Positions 42,877-54,394 of a stretch of 64,000 bases of DNA are shown here, in pieces. The position numbers were made by a program, and so were the translations under genes. The notes beneath the pieces are model-generated. The model saw only the letters and a list, made by a program, of their open reading frames with translations, had not been told where the DNA came from and searched no databases. Location: NCBI GenBank assembly GCA_004835665.1, contig RBKR01000018.1, positions 310,001 to 374,000 on the forward strand, read 5' to 3'. The number at the start of each line of letters is the position of its first letter. Within the stretch, counting starts at the first letter, position 1. This DNA is from Phoma sp. XZ068 (lineage: Eukaryota; Ascomycota; Dothideomycetes; Pleosporales; Didymellaceae).

Positions 42877-45647
42877 TTATTCGAAACCTTCCCATCCGTC
42901 GTCGTCGTCCTCATCATCCTGGCCGTCAATCATCTCTTCGTCTACCACGCCATTGCCAATCGCCTTGACCTCAAAGTCAAGCTCTCTTGACTTCTCGGTC
43001 TTCTCAACTGGCTGCGCTAGCAGGTACTCTATTCTGTAGATGTTCTCATCCGCCAACCTTGCGAGCTCTGCCTGTATCCGCCTGACGGCCTTCTCCACGC
43101 TCCGCAGCTCAGCCTCCAGGCCAGTCTTGTTGTCCTTCATCCATCGTCCGTGCTTGCTGAGAAGGGACTCTATCCAGACCAGGTTAAACTCGAGATGGGG
43201 AGACTCGTCAGCTTGTACAGCAACGAAGCGTAATAATCGACCAAGGTAGACTGGTGGTAAGTCCTTGACGACGAGAGGGATGTCTTCTACCGGTGTAGCT
43301 TCGTAGACGCGGCGGATGAGATTGCGCTCGTTGAGACGGAAGGCCATGACAAGTGCCTTGAGGTACTCTTGCTGGGCGAGGGTATCGAGGGTTGTAGAAG
43401 GTGTAACGGTAATGTCGAGGTCGAAGGGGTCAAATTGGAATGTGTTGTCGAGTGAGTAGATGAGCAGACCTTCTGTCGAGGCTGCGCAGAAGGCGCGGCC
43501 TGTTGGCGAGAAGGCTACCGCCGGAACCCTGATTTCAGGGCGTGTTCTTCTTGCACCAACGCCCTTTTGTGCGCCTGGTAACGTTGTATCGCGACGGTCC
43601 TCGATATCCGAAGCTTCTCCAGTCTCATCAATGAGGCCTTGTGGGCCTGCATCAGTCAGTAGCTTGCTGTTGAGGAACTCTTGTGTTCCGTCCAGCGACA
43701 GGTTGACGGAAACAGTGAATTTCTTCAGCAAAACACCGGATTGTACATCGTACAAACAGATGTACTTGCTGTTACCGCCTGCAAGAACGCAAGTACCGTC
43801 TGCACTATACCTGACTGCTGTGAAAGACTTGGTGCCAGCAACGTTGGCTGCTGTGCGACGATCCGACATCTTGCGTCCACCGGAGACATCGCGACGAGCG
43901 TCAACACCATTTTCTTGTGCGGCATCAGACACGTTCCAGAAAGTTAATTGACCATCCAGAGTAGTGACGGCTATTTGCTTGGAGTCGGGTCGGAAGGCAA
44001 TAGAAAGGACGTCAGCCACCAACTGTAGAGGTTCGCTGGTTTGTGTGCGAGCGAAGATGTTCCATACACGGACCGTCTTGTCCCAGCTTCCACTGACCAA
44101 CGTTGATGCGTCTGGTGAGAATGCGAGTGACGAGACCGGCCCTTCGTGGCCAGAAAGTGTGTCGAGTAATTGACCGGTCTGGACAGACCAAATGTGGATG
44201 TCTGATGTGTCAATGGAGCCTGCGCATACGACCTCACCGCTAGGGTCGACGGCTAGCGATGAGAAGGATAGCCGCGATGGTGCTGTGAATGTGCGGAAGT
44301 TGCGGTATCTTATCAAGTCCCAAGCTCTTACTGAACCGTCCAGACTCGCGGTGAACAGAACGTTGCCCCTCTTGGCGAACTCGCAGGCTGTCACACCACC
44401 CATGTGTTCGGTGAAAGTTACCACGCAAAACCCAGAGTTGACGTCCCAGACCTTGATCTTACCATCATCAGCAGCCGTGATGATGCGCTGCCCCTCAGGG
44501 GAGTATGCAATCGTGTTCATCGAATCGAAGTGCCCCTGCTGCTTCAGAACGTACGACTCTGACTGCCACTCCCAGACCAGCAATTGCCCCAATTTCGACG
44601 CACCAAAAGCTAGCCACTCTCCCGTCTTGTTGATTGCGACATAGTCGATGTCGTTCTGCGAAATGCTCAAACTCTGGATTTGCGCAAATTCAGGAAGCTC
44701 GTGAATGAAGAAGGTGCCATTCGAAAAGCCTGTCACCAGTAGTTTCGACTCTGGGTGGAAGCCGGCGCATGTAACGTGGGCGTTGTTCTGGTTGAAGAAG
44801 TGTCGCTCGGCGATACCCCACTGGAGATTCTCGTCGTCGTCCTCGTCTGCGTCATCTGGCGCATCGTACCGCAACATGTACTTCCACATGAACAGGGCTC
44901 CATCCTTGCTGACTGTGTAAATGGTCTCTTGGTCCTTTGAGAACCAGGCTCCCACGATCGCCTGCCTGTGTCCTCCCAGTGTAGTTTGTGCAGAACCGTC
45001 TTCTTCGTCAACACTCCAGATCCGCGCTGTCAAGTCCTTGGATGCGCTCAGGAAGAACCTCGAGTCGCTGGACCATTCGATGCTCTGTACTGCGTCGTAG
45101 TGTCCTGTGTACATTCGATGTCGCACGAATGGCGCAAACTCTAGGTCGCCCTCGGCAACATCTGGGGTGGAGGGTGTATGCCACACCTCAATCTGTCTGC
45201 CAATGCCAACAGCAAAGTGTCGTCCTGACGGCGAAAAGGCGAGGGCTGTAACCTCACCTCGAAGGGAGAAGTGGTAGAGGACGACGCGGCGGGGAATGTT
45301 TGTGAGGATCGCACGACCGTTCTCGTCGACGGAGAGGAGCAGATTGCCGCGGGGGTTCAGCGCCAGGCGGGCAATATTCGTTCGGTGTGCAAAGGGAAGG
45401 GTGTGAGATTTGGAGCTGAAGACGATCAGCACGGTTGCATGGAAAGCTCTGGCGGGCGCTTACTTGACCAGGTCAAACACAGTCACCCTGTTGCCGACCG
45501 GCGACAGCAGACATGTGCCATCGGGCGTGAACAGCAGGTTGCCTCTGCTGTAGACCGTTCCAAGCAGATTCGAGAACTGGCGGCATGTTAGCGGTGTCGC
45601 AAAGCCAGAGTCACTGTCGCGGGACGTGCCTGGAAGTCGGTCTTCAT
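42877..45647 (-). CDS. PWP2: Periodic tryptophan protein 2 (PWP2/UTP1), SSU processome
   Basis: Four-part reading with exons 45647-45630, 45576-45464 and 45415-42877, giving 889 residues (yeast ~923). PWP2 is a nucleolar WD40 protein of the UTP-B complex needed for 18S rRNA maturation. The 18-nt first exon gives MKTDFQ, joined to FSNLLGTVYSRGNLLFTPDG, matching the highly conserved family N-terminus. This needs a GC-AG intron (CAG|GCACGT...CCGCCAG, 53 nt); the only nearby GT donor breaks the frame. Intron 2 is 48 nt. About 12-14 WD repeats follow (for example LSASKDLTARIWSVD, SGSWDKTVRVWNI). The C-terminal Utp12-type helical domain (ALVMAFRLNERNLIRRVYE) and an acidic tail close the protein. 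Divergent from the septin gene, 408 bp apart. Confidence 0.94.
45577..45629 (-). other. Probable GC-AG intron, PWP2 intron 1
   Basis: Donor CAG|GCACGT and acceptor CCGCCAG, 53 nt, with CTAAC ten bases before the acceptor. Only this pair joins the start codon to the conserved N-terminus in frame. Confidence 0.8.
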
Positions 45648-46055
45648 TGTGGGAGGTCGTCAGTTAGATTCCGACCGCACGACTGTCTTCTGATCGCGGC
45701 GGGGCGTGCAAGAGCATCTCGAACTTTTTTGAGAGTAGCGGGTCCGAGCGCGTCCTAGAAAATGGCCGGCGCGCAGTAGCGCGGTTTCCCCGTTCAGGGC
45801 CAGTGCTTGCCGAATGGGCGTCGTGCAGAAAGGGGACAGCCAAATTGTCCAAACACGACCACCACCACCACTCCTCCCTGCACTCTCCACCCACGACTGC
45901 AGCGCGCCCTCCTCCCGCCGGTGCCAGCCCCATCCATCCGCCTCCGGACCGCACACGTCAGTCTCGCACTTTGCAGCACCGCCGTCTCAAGTCAACTCGA
46001 CTGACAACCGCCGCAGCCCCCCGTACACACGACAGCCCCAACACATCGGCTCACA
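45648..46055. promoter_or_regulatory. Divergent promoter, PWP2 / septin
   Basis: 408 bp between start codons. C/A-rich pyrimidine tracts lie just upstream of the septin ATG, as in many fungal leaders; no clear TATA box. Confidence 0.5.
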
Positions 46056-47450
46056 ATGGCCGAGTCAGCGTCCCCAATTGGCATTGCCAATGTGCGTATG
46101 CCCTTACTGCGAGCTTTGCGGACTCGATGCTAACCTTTTGCGCCAGCTGCCCAACCAGAGGTACGACCCCTCTCAGGACACGCATGCTCCCCAACTAACG
46201 TAGTACAGGCACAAGATTGTCGCCAAGCGCGGTGCTGCCTTCACCATCATGGTAAGGATGCTTGTTATAGCTGTCAGATGCAATACTCACGCGTACAGGT
46301 TGCTGGCGAGTCCGGTCTCGGAAAGACAACCTTCATCAACACCCTCTTCTCCACCACCATCAAGAACTATGCCGACCACAAGCGCCGACACCACAAGCAG
46401 ATGGACAAGACGGTTGAGATCGAGATCACCAAGGCTGAGCTCGAGGAGAAGTTCTTCAAGGGTACATTTGGCACCGCCGCGCAGCTCGAACCCCTGGCTA
46501 ACAGCTCCAGTCCGCCTGACCGTCATTGACACCCCTGGCTTCGGCGACTACGTCAACAACCGCGACTCGTGGCAGCCCATTATCGAGTTCCTCGACGACC
46601 AGCACGAGTCCTACATGCTGCAGGAGCAGCAGCCCCAGCGCAAGGAGAAGATCGACCTCCGTGTCCACGCCTGCTTGTACTTCATCCGCCCCACCGGCCA
46701 CACCCTGAAGCCCCTCGACATCGAAGTCATGAAGAAGCTGTGCACACGCGTCAACCTGATCCCCGTTGTCGCCAAGGCCGACACCTTGAGCCCCCAGGAC
46801 CTCTTCAAGTTCAAGACTAGGGTACGTGGTCGCGCAGATGTCTACCATCTCTAAATGCTGACAATGAATAGGTTCGCCAGGTCATTGATGCTCAGGGCAT
46901 CAAGATCTACCAGCCCCCGCTTGAGGACGATGATGCTGCCGCCATGGCCCACGCCCACGGCCTGATCGATGCCATGCCCTTCTCCGTCATTGGCTCCGAG
47001 AAGGACGTCCAGACCAACGACGGCCGCACCGTCAAGGGCCGCCAGTACGCCTGGGGTGTTGCCGAAGTCGAGAACGAGGAGCACTGCGACTTCAAGAAGC
47101 TCCGTGCTATCCTCATCCGAACTCACATGCTCGACCTCATCCACACCACCGAGGAGAACCACTACGAGGCATACCGCGCACAGCAGATGGAGACACGGAA
47201 GTTTGGCGAGGCCCGCCCAAGGAAGCTCGACAACCCCAAGTTCAAGGAAGAAGAGGAGGCCCTTCGCAAGCGCTTCACCGAGCAGGTCAAGGTCGAGGAG
47301 CAGCGATTCAGGCAGTGGGAGCAGAAGCTCATTGCAGAGCGCGACCGTCTCAACAAGGACCTCGAGGCCAGCCACGCGGAGATCAAGCGTCTCGAGACCG
47401 AGGTCGATTCTATGCAGGGCAGCGTCAACCGCTCGCACGGCCGTCGCTAA
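46056..47450 (+). CDS. Core septin (Cdc11/AspA- or Cdc12/AspC-type)
   Basis: Six exons: 46056-46091, 46147-46160, 46209-46251, 46299-46461, 46511-46821 and 46872-47450, giving 381 residues. Septins are GTP-binding proteins that assemble into filaments at septa, hyphal branches and conidiophores. MAESASPIGIAN is joined through a 14-nt microexon (LPNQ plus two bases) to RHKIVAKRG, the polybasic membrane-binding segment. P-loop GESGLGKT is at residues 34-41, DTPGFGD at 92-98, and AKAD and the septin-unique WGVAEVEN element follow. Residues 300-375 form a C-terminal coiled coil. The features WQPIIEFLDDQHESYMLQEQQ and IRPTGHTLKPLDIEVMKK place it in the Cdc11/Cdc12 part of the core group; I cannot separate the two without an alignment. 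Confidence 0.94.
46147..46160 (+). other. 14-nt microexon of the septin gene
   Basis: CTGCCCAACCAGAG, flanked by introns of 55 nt (46092-46146, GTGCGT...CGCCAG) and 48 nt (46161-46208, GTACGA...TACAG). It encodes LPNQ and the first two bases of the next Arg codon, part of the near-invariant NLPNQRHKI motif. Confidence 0.9.
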
Positions 47451-48030
47451 GCATATCGCATGGTGTTTGTGCCAGCCATGGTCGCTGTGCACTAAGGCGT
47501 CGATCTTCAGTATTCTTCCTTCGAGATTCCCCTCTTCATTTCGAATTTCCATATGTTTGTAATGCCACTTCGCTCGGGGACGCGGGTTCCAGGTTGAACG
47601 AAAACGTGTACTGGGTTTGGGGGCTCGAGTAACATGTTATACCTCATAGCTACCTACTTGGTAGATTAATCTAGCTTGGTGCGGCTGGTCGCACTGCCGT
47701 TCCGAGCTCTACATTCGACGTTGCTCTTGTGATGTGCTGTCAGTGAAGTATTGTTGAAGCGAAACCATCGTAGCACCAATCATGCCTTTGAGGAGACTTA
47801 ACCCTTAGACTGCCTTTAGCTGTGAACTCAAATTTGAAGCAGGGATTAATTCGCTTTCACGTGCAATCGTATGCCAACGTTGGTACCTGCATCCAGAGCT
47901 CCACAGCTCCCCACCACGCATCATCCCGCACCCCAGCATCCCACCACTCAGACCCCACAAGCAACGCAACACGTTCCATCCAACATCTAGTCCACAGTGC
48001 CACATTCGCAAACTATCCGACAATCTCAAC
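47451..48030. other. Intergenic region, about 0.6 kb
   Basis: Septin 3' UTR and promoter of the next gene. A 13-bp near-palindromic AT-rich stretch (CTACTTGGTAG around 47652) is present. No gene seen. Confidence 0.5.
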
Positions 48031-48621
48031 ATGCACGACGAACGCAAGTTACCCACCTCTCTTCATCCTCACCCTGCTAACACCCCGCTAGACCCGCACC
48101 CCCTCCTCGCCCAAGTACCCTTAACCGTATCGCCCTTCCTCTCACTCCCACACAGCGTACCCCTACCATACTCCTACGTCACGCTCCCTTCCACCCTCCC
48201 ACCCTCAATCCTGCAATCCAACCAGTCCAACCCCAACGAGCCACCCGCCTACGTCCAATCCGCCTCAGGCCAGACTGCGCATCCCGACGCCATCCTACGC
48301 AGCTGCACAGCACTACAAGAGCACCTGCAGAAACTCGAGGACGATAGCAGGAGAATCCTGGAGGAATTCAAGCAGCGCCGTGAGAAGGAGGAGCTTGCGG
48401 AGAAGAGGAGGGTTGCGCCGGGGTGGCTGGATAGCGGGGTGCATATTCTTAAGCCGGAGAATGTGGATGAGGGAGTGAGGGCGCAGGAGCAGGGACTTAT
48501 GGATGGTGGGGTGGGGGAGGGGCGGGGGCAGGGACATGGACAGGGACAGCAGGGTGGGGAGAGGAGTCGGGAGGCGGAGGAGTTGGATAGGGTGTTTGGG
48601 GGGTTGAGTGTGAATAAGTGA
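48031..48621 (+). CDS. Small Pro-rich/coiled-coil protein of unknown function
   Basis: A single exon of 196 codons. Residues 1-90 are Pro/Leu/Ser-rich with hydrophobic patches but no clear membrane helix. Residues 95-135 form a charged coiled coil (TALQEHLQKLEDDSRRILEE). A conserved-looking APGWLDSGVHILKPE motif follows near residue 140. The tail is a Gly/Gln-rich low-complexity run followed by AEELDRVFGGLSVNK. I have the impression of a conserved Pezizomycotina family but cannot name it. Start at the first ATG; codon use is like the neighbours. No targeting signal is evident. Confidence 0.7.
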   Translation: MHDERKLPTSLHPHPANTPLDPHPLLAQVPLTVSPFLSLPHSVPLPYSYVTLPSTLPPSILQSNQSNPNEPPAYVQSASGQTAHPDAILRSCTALQEHLQKLEDDSRRILEEFKQRREKEELAEKRRVAPGWLDSGVHILKPENVDEGVRAQEQGLMDGGVGEGRGQGHGQGQQGGERSREAEELDRVFGGLSVNK

Positions 48622-48825
48622 GTGAGTGGGTGTAACTAGGGGTGGAGATCTGGGTTTAGAGCGAGGAGTTTGGCGTTATTCATGCATTCGGTTCGGCGAT
48701 TTTGATTGTTTGGATCAGCAAGGTCGTATCAATGAATCAGTTCATTCAGTGTACTACTTCTACTTGCAAGGCACAACACACTCCCCCGCTCAAAGCTGCC
48801 TTCCCTCCAAGTCTCGCTCACCCGC

Positions 48826-49709
48826 TCAACAGGTAAACGGCCGCGGCCCTGGAATAGCATAGCTCGTTGGCACCGGCCAGAACAGATTGAACTTGATACC
48901 CGGATCCGTAGCCTTGTACACACCAGGGATGCTGACCGTCGATGGCGTTGCGCTGCCGCCGCCCGAGACGTTGATTTGCGCGCACTCCATGTACATCTGC
49001 GCACCGGGGTAGCTGGACGCGGCGTGTAGCGCGATGAGTTCTGCGCGGAGGAGGTACTGGCCGTTTTGAATGCACTTCGGCAGAGTGAATTCAACCTTGC
49101 CTTTGTTGTTGTAGAGGCGTGTCACAGCCCATTGGCCGTTTGCATCAAGGCCGTCTTCGTAGATCTTGAACCCTAGAGATTGTCAGGATGTAGTACGGGA
49201 AAGCTGCAAGGTGCTGAGGCTGTCAAAACATACACTTCAATCCGGTCAATGCAGTCGTTAGGGCACTGTCTACTTTGGCGAGGTAGACCATGATGGGTCC
49301 CAAGTGACTTGGATCAACGGGGTCGGACTTGTCGGTCTCAGGGGTCGAGTCAAGCGTGTGGTGCCATTCTGCAGCGAGCTTGTCACCAGCTTTGACATTG
49401 ATGATGTCCTTGGGGAGAGGTTGATTCAGTGGGTTTGGACTGAGAGGCGTGAGCTGTGTAGTTCGAGGTGTTAAGATATACTCACCCTCCATTGCAAATC
49501 ATATCGTTGGAGGTCACGTCAGTGATTGGCCCATCGTAGGTCTATAGAATGGTCAGTGACTTCACAAAGCTACAAGGTAGGGACAACCGCACAGGTACGC
49601 GGACACCCTTGGTGTGTCCTTGGCCTACTCCATTGACGTGGAGTTGGGTGAAAATGGTGTGCGCTGAGGCGCTAGCAAAAAGAGCGCTTACGACAGCGTA
49701 ATACTTCAT
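48826..49709 (-). CDS. AA9 lytic polysaccharide monooxygenase (secreted)
   Basis: Four exons: 49709-49593, 49541-49486, 49439-49234 and 49172-48826, giving 241 residues. Introns are 51, 46 and 61 nt. These secreted copper enzymes oxidatively cleave cellulose or related glucans using reductant and H2O2/O2. The signal peptide MKYYAVVSALFASASA ends exactly before His17, which becomes the mature N-terminal histidine of the copper brace. The second brace His lies in AEWHHT (His84/85). His176 (ELIALHAA), Gln185 and axial Tyr187 (GAQMYMECAQINV) complete the active-site signature. Intron 3 removal restores LKWFKIYEDGL. There is no CBM1 or linker, so it is a catalytic-domain-only form. Divergent from the CDH gene, its probable electron donor. 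Confidence 0.95.
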
Positions 49710-51100
49710 TCTGGTTGTAGGTAGCGTGGTCAAGATAATGCACTTCGATCCTTCCATCTGGCACCGGCTCTATATGAGTCCATGATCATACCTCCACCTC
49801 GAGCCCGCCAAATCGGGTACGGACCTGCCGGTAGACGATACCTTGAGCCGAGGAGCGCTGTTGAGTTAGAAATTGAGGCATACAGTCGCATGACTACCCT
49901 GTCAATAAACTTCATAGTATACAATCTATCCTAGTGTTCGCCCCGGCTTGCAGACAAGGGTGGCCCAATTGCGTGATGCATTTCGAAACCGAAAAGAGTT
50001 CGCTAACAAATTATCGAATTTATTGTAGACCGATCACACAGCTGTACCGGAGCGCCTTTGAAGGACGGGTGCTTGACTCAGCCTCCAAGCGAGCATTACT
50101 TTTTGACATCGCAAAGGATGCGGCGGCATCATGTGCGACCAGACGTCAGTCCAGGCCCCAGGCGTAGATTGATCTGTGGCGACTGGATAGAATCTGGAAG
50201 TCTTTGCGCTGTACACAGTATGCAGCCCAAGCACCAAGTCCGCGGCGGTTAATACCGGTGGTTGATGATTTGCCAATAGATAATTACAGGATCAAGAAAC
50301 TGCTAAGGCAGACTGAAAAGATTGAAACGGAAACACTTCACAATCTATTATATTGCTGTCAATTGCTGGTAGAGTTTCAACCCTTAAGATAAGTCATTGG
50401 CCATGCAGTCGCCATTTGTTCGGGGTTGCCATATGGAGTAAACAGCCGGAATCGGGGCCGACGTCGATTACAAGGGGAACGCCATTGCGCCGCATGGCGG
50501 GAGTGGGAGATTCTCAAAGGATATCGGTATGCAGCAGATGTGTTTTAGAAAGTCGAATGAACGGCGTGGGGGAGTACGAAGCGCCACTCCCAGCCCGCAT
50601 TGAGAGAGTCAAGCGAGTCTGGGGCAGCTCCTTTTGGGCTAGTCGTCTTGGGTGACAAAGGACCGCCGGTAGATGGGCCTTGCATCCCGTCTTTCATCAA
50701 TTTATATCAATCAAGGTACCTCGTGGACAGTGCGCGTACAGATTAAACAAGAGCCTTGAGTTTCTGGCCGAGCCTTCCACGCCGCATTATCCAATCACAC
50801 GCGTGTAAATGATCATCACACCGTTAGGTTCGGCACATTGTCATGATTCCAAAGGATCTATCTCATTGCAGAAGCCGTACCTGGCATGGGCCGGCCTTAC
50901 GCAAGGCGCTTCAGTGATTTTCGTGTTTTAGCTGATTGGTACTGTGGCTATGGCCTCCGGAGACTGTGATAAAGCCGGCGTATGTTGAGCATTTATAAGA
51001 CCGCAATGCACCGCCTGTTTCGAAGGTTTCAAGCTCGCTCACTGGTTTGCTGGCGACTTCGGTTGATCACGCTTCACCATTCGCTGGAGATTTCATCACC
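49710..51100. promoter_or_regulatory. Shared divergent promoter of AA9 LPMO and CDH
   Basis: 1.39 kb between the two start codons. A CGG-N8-CCG element lies at 50447-50460, the form I recall for the cellulose regulator ClrB/CLR-2. CreA-type SYGGRG sites occur at 50566-50571 (GTGGGG) and 50619-50624 (CTGGGG). TATA-like boxes sit at 50993-51000 (TTATAAGA, ~100 bp before the CDH ATG) and about 49769-49776 for the LPMO. No gene is evident inside; short frames have no family match. Confidence 0.6.
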
Positions 51101-53652
51101 ATGAAGGTGACTACCTTCTTCAAGGCGGCATCGCTGCTGTCTACTCTTTTTGCCTCGTCTATTGACGCGCAAGCGGCCACTTACACTCACCCTGGGACTG
51201 GAGTCGTCTTCTATAAGCAAACAATACCTGATGGCCAAACCACTGGTGGGTTTGAATGGGGATATGCCCTACCTGCAACGGCTGGTGGAGCCAATGATGA
51301 GTACATCGGTTACATGGTATGTTAGACAATATCTGGGGCTCTCCAAATACCACTGACAATTCCAAGAAAGGTTCTTTGAGAACCGGCAGGCAGGGATATT
51401 CGGGTATCAGTCACCTCGGAGGCATGCCTAATTCCCTTCTGCTTGTGGCTTGGCCAAGCGGTTCCGATATCAATACCGCTTTTGTCCATGCGTCGTAAGT
51501 GAAACCGAGCCTAGGTTTCGCGAACACACAGCTAACAATTCGAAGCGGCTTCGTTCAGCCTTTGCCATATACTGGAGATGCTACGTTGAGAAAGCTCAAC
51601 GTTACAGTTACCGACACCTACTTTGAGTTGGTATACCACTGCCAGAAGTGTTGGGTGTGGAACCAGAATGGCGCAACAGGCTCACAGCTGCCCACCTCAG
51701 AAAATCAGGTCATTGGATGGGCCCAGAACAACAAGATTTACGATCCAGCGGACGTCGTGCAGCACAACAATGGTCAGTCGATCTTCGGTATCCTTGTTGC
51801 TCCAGCCAGGAACGCCAAGTACGCTGACTGGGCCAAACTGCCTACCGTGGGCGGCACAACTCCTCCTCCTTCTTCCTCTCCTGTGCCTTCAGCATCAGCC
51901 ACGCCTACGGCTTGCGTTGGCAGCGCCGCCCCCACTGGCTCGTACGATTATATCGTTGTTGGCGGCGGTGCTGGCGGTATTCCTGTGGCCGACAAGCTGT
52001 CCGAGGCTGGCAAGAAGGTCCTGCTCATTGAGAAGGGTCCACCATCTCTGGGTCGCTTTGGCGGTACTATGGGACCAGCTTGGCTTAAGGGCACAGGTCT
52101 GACTCGCTTTGACGTCCCAGGTCTCTGCAACCAAATCTGGATCGATTCTGCTGGCGTTGCTTGTACGGATACCGACCAGATGGCTGGATGTGTTCTTGGT
52201 GGAGGTGCTGCTGTGAACGCCGCTCTATGGTGGAAGCCTAATAGTCTCGATTGGGATGTTAGTTTCCCCAACGGTTGGAAGGCCAGTGAAATGACCGCTG
52301 CTGTTGGTCGTGTCTTCCAGCGTATCGTTGGCACGGACACACCCTCGTCAGACGGAAAGCTCTACAAGCAGGAGGGATATGACGTCCTCTCAGGCGCGCT
52401 CGGTGCAGACGGCTGGACCAATGTTAAGGCCAACGATAAGCCCAACGAGAAGCACCGCACCTACAGCCACACTCCCTACATGTATGCAAACGGACAGCGA
52501 CAAGGTCCTCTCGGTACATATCTGGTCACAGCGTTGGCAAGGTCCAACTTCAAGCTATGGACAAACACTGCCGTTCGACGTGTCATCCGAACTGGCGGAA
52601 AGGCAACTGGCGTCGAGCTCGAGGGAGGAGTTGGTGGCTACTGCGGTAACGTCACGCTCAATGCTGGTGGACGAGTCATCCTCTCTGCTGGAACCTTTGG
52701 TTCAGCTAAGCTTCTCTACCGAAGTGGCATCGGACCAAAGGATCAGCTCAATATCGTCAAGGGCAGTGCTATCGATGGTAAGACCCTCATTGCCGAATCT
52801 CAGTGGATCAACCTTCCTGTCGGCCAGAACCTGAACGATCATGTCAACACCGATCTCGTTGTTCAGCACAAGAACGTATCGTTCTATGACTTCTACCAAG
52901 CCTGGAGCGACCCAATCCAGGCTGACAAGGACGCCTACCTTAACAAGCGTGCTGGCATTCTTACCCAGTCTGCCCCTAACATCGGCCCCGTTGCTTGGGA
53001 AGTTCTTAAGGGCTCTGATGGCCGCGATCGTCAATTTCAATGGACTGCTCGTGTCGAAGGTCCCGGCGCCAATGACACGCACTCCATGACACTCAGCAAT
53101 TACCTTGGTCGAGGATCTACCTCTCGCGGTGTCGCATCAATCAACGGTGCCCTCACTATGACAGTGTCCACGTCGCCATACCTTCGAGATCAGGCAGATA
53201 CCGATGCAGTAATTGCCAGTCTGAAGAGCATGGTCAAGGCTCTCCAGAGGAATCCCCAGATTACCATGCAGGTCCCTCCTGCCGGCACCACCATTGAGGC
53301 ATACGTTGCTAGCGTAAGTTATCCCTGTGCGATTCACAATAATACACTAACAGTATTGTAGCTGGATAAGACCCCTTCTGCCCGCCGCGCTAACCACTGG
53401 ATCGGCACCAACAAGATTGGATCCGACAGTGGGTTGACAGGCGGTACTTCAGTCGTCGATTTGAACACCAAGGTGTACGGAACAGACAACATATTCGTCG
53501 TTGACGCATCGATATTCCCTGCGTAAGTTACCATACCCTCAGTGTGCACGAAACACAAGCTAATAGTAGACAGTCACATCACCACAAATCCCACTTCTTA
53601 CATCGTTTCAGTCGCAGAACAAGCTGCTGCTAAGATTCTCGCGCTTAAGTAA
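51101..53652 (+). CDS. Cellobiose dehydrogenase (AA8 cytochrome + AA3_1 flavin domain), secreted
   Basis: Five exons: 51101-51316, 51367-51494, 51546-53313, 53362-53522 and 53574-53652, giving 783 residues; introns are 48-51 nt. The secreted flavocytochrome oxidises cellobiose and passes electrons through its haem domain to LPMOs. The signal peptide is MKVTTFFKAASLLSTLFASSIDAQA. The cytochrome domain runs to about residue 225, with probable haem ligands Met92 and His188 (VVQHNNGQ). A Pro/Ser/Thr linker (TTPPPSSSPVPSASATPT) leads to the FAD domain starting YDYIVVGGGAGG. The catalytic His716 is in ANHWIG and Asn763 in TTNPTSY. There is no C-terminal CBM1, so this is a class without cellulose-binding module. 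Intron positions all restore conserved sequence. The divergent AA9 gene is its likely partner. Confidence 0.95.
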
Positions 53653-54394
53653 AGCGTTCATGCGTATAATGGCTTTTTCCGGCCATATTCTTTGTACATA
53701 TTCATAAGCAGCTCTGTATATACCATGAATTGCATACCGCATTACCGCACACACAAAAGCAGTCATCGCTTTTCAATTGAGCAAGCGAGTACTTTCTTTT
53801 TGCCTTCATTGCTCATTGCTTTCCTGACCATGCATTACATCGACGTCTACCCATGAGCGACTTACCCCCACCCAGTAATGACAATGTTTTGTTTTACCTT
53901 CATCTACTCCTTCCAACGCTGGGTACCTATAATCGGCTTTGCGCCTTGTCTCTTGCATGGGGGTTAGGTTGGCGCAGAGCGATGCGTGCTGGCATTGATG
54001 TCGCGCTGGGAAGAACGAAGTCTATGTTTACAGTCAGGTCGAGGTCGAGGCTGCAAACACTCGCATTGGGAGGCCGTGGGAGCGCCCAATACACACGCTA
54101 CGTGGTAGATCAGTGAAGAAGACCTCCTAGGTCGAGAACTCGAGCCTAGTGCACGCTCTTGCAATTGATCGAAAGCGAATGAGCATAGCGTTGTTGGTCT
54201 GTCCATGATTATCTTTCAGAAATTCGATCAAGGGATTTTGCATGTTGTAGATGTTGATGATAATAGTGAATATGCTTATGTACATATATACTTTTCTCGT
54301 GACGATGCAACATCGAAAACCTGCTCTGGATATATTTCCCAACGCCGCGCAATATGCAAGAAAAAGTTCAGTGGCCCAAGATTATAATCTGTCA
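53653..54394. other. Convergent 3' intergenic region, about 0.7 kb
   Basis: Between the convergent CDH and DPW-motif genes. AT-rich, consistent with two 3' UTRs; no gene supported. Confidence 0.55.

Noticed and set aside
46851..47552. 233-codon minus-strand frame
   Set aside because: Antisense shadow of the septin exon 6, which has strong family identity on the plus strand.
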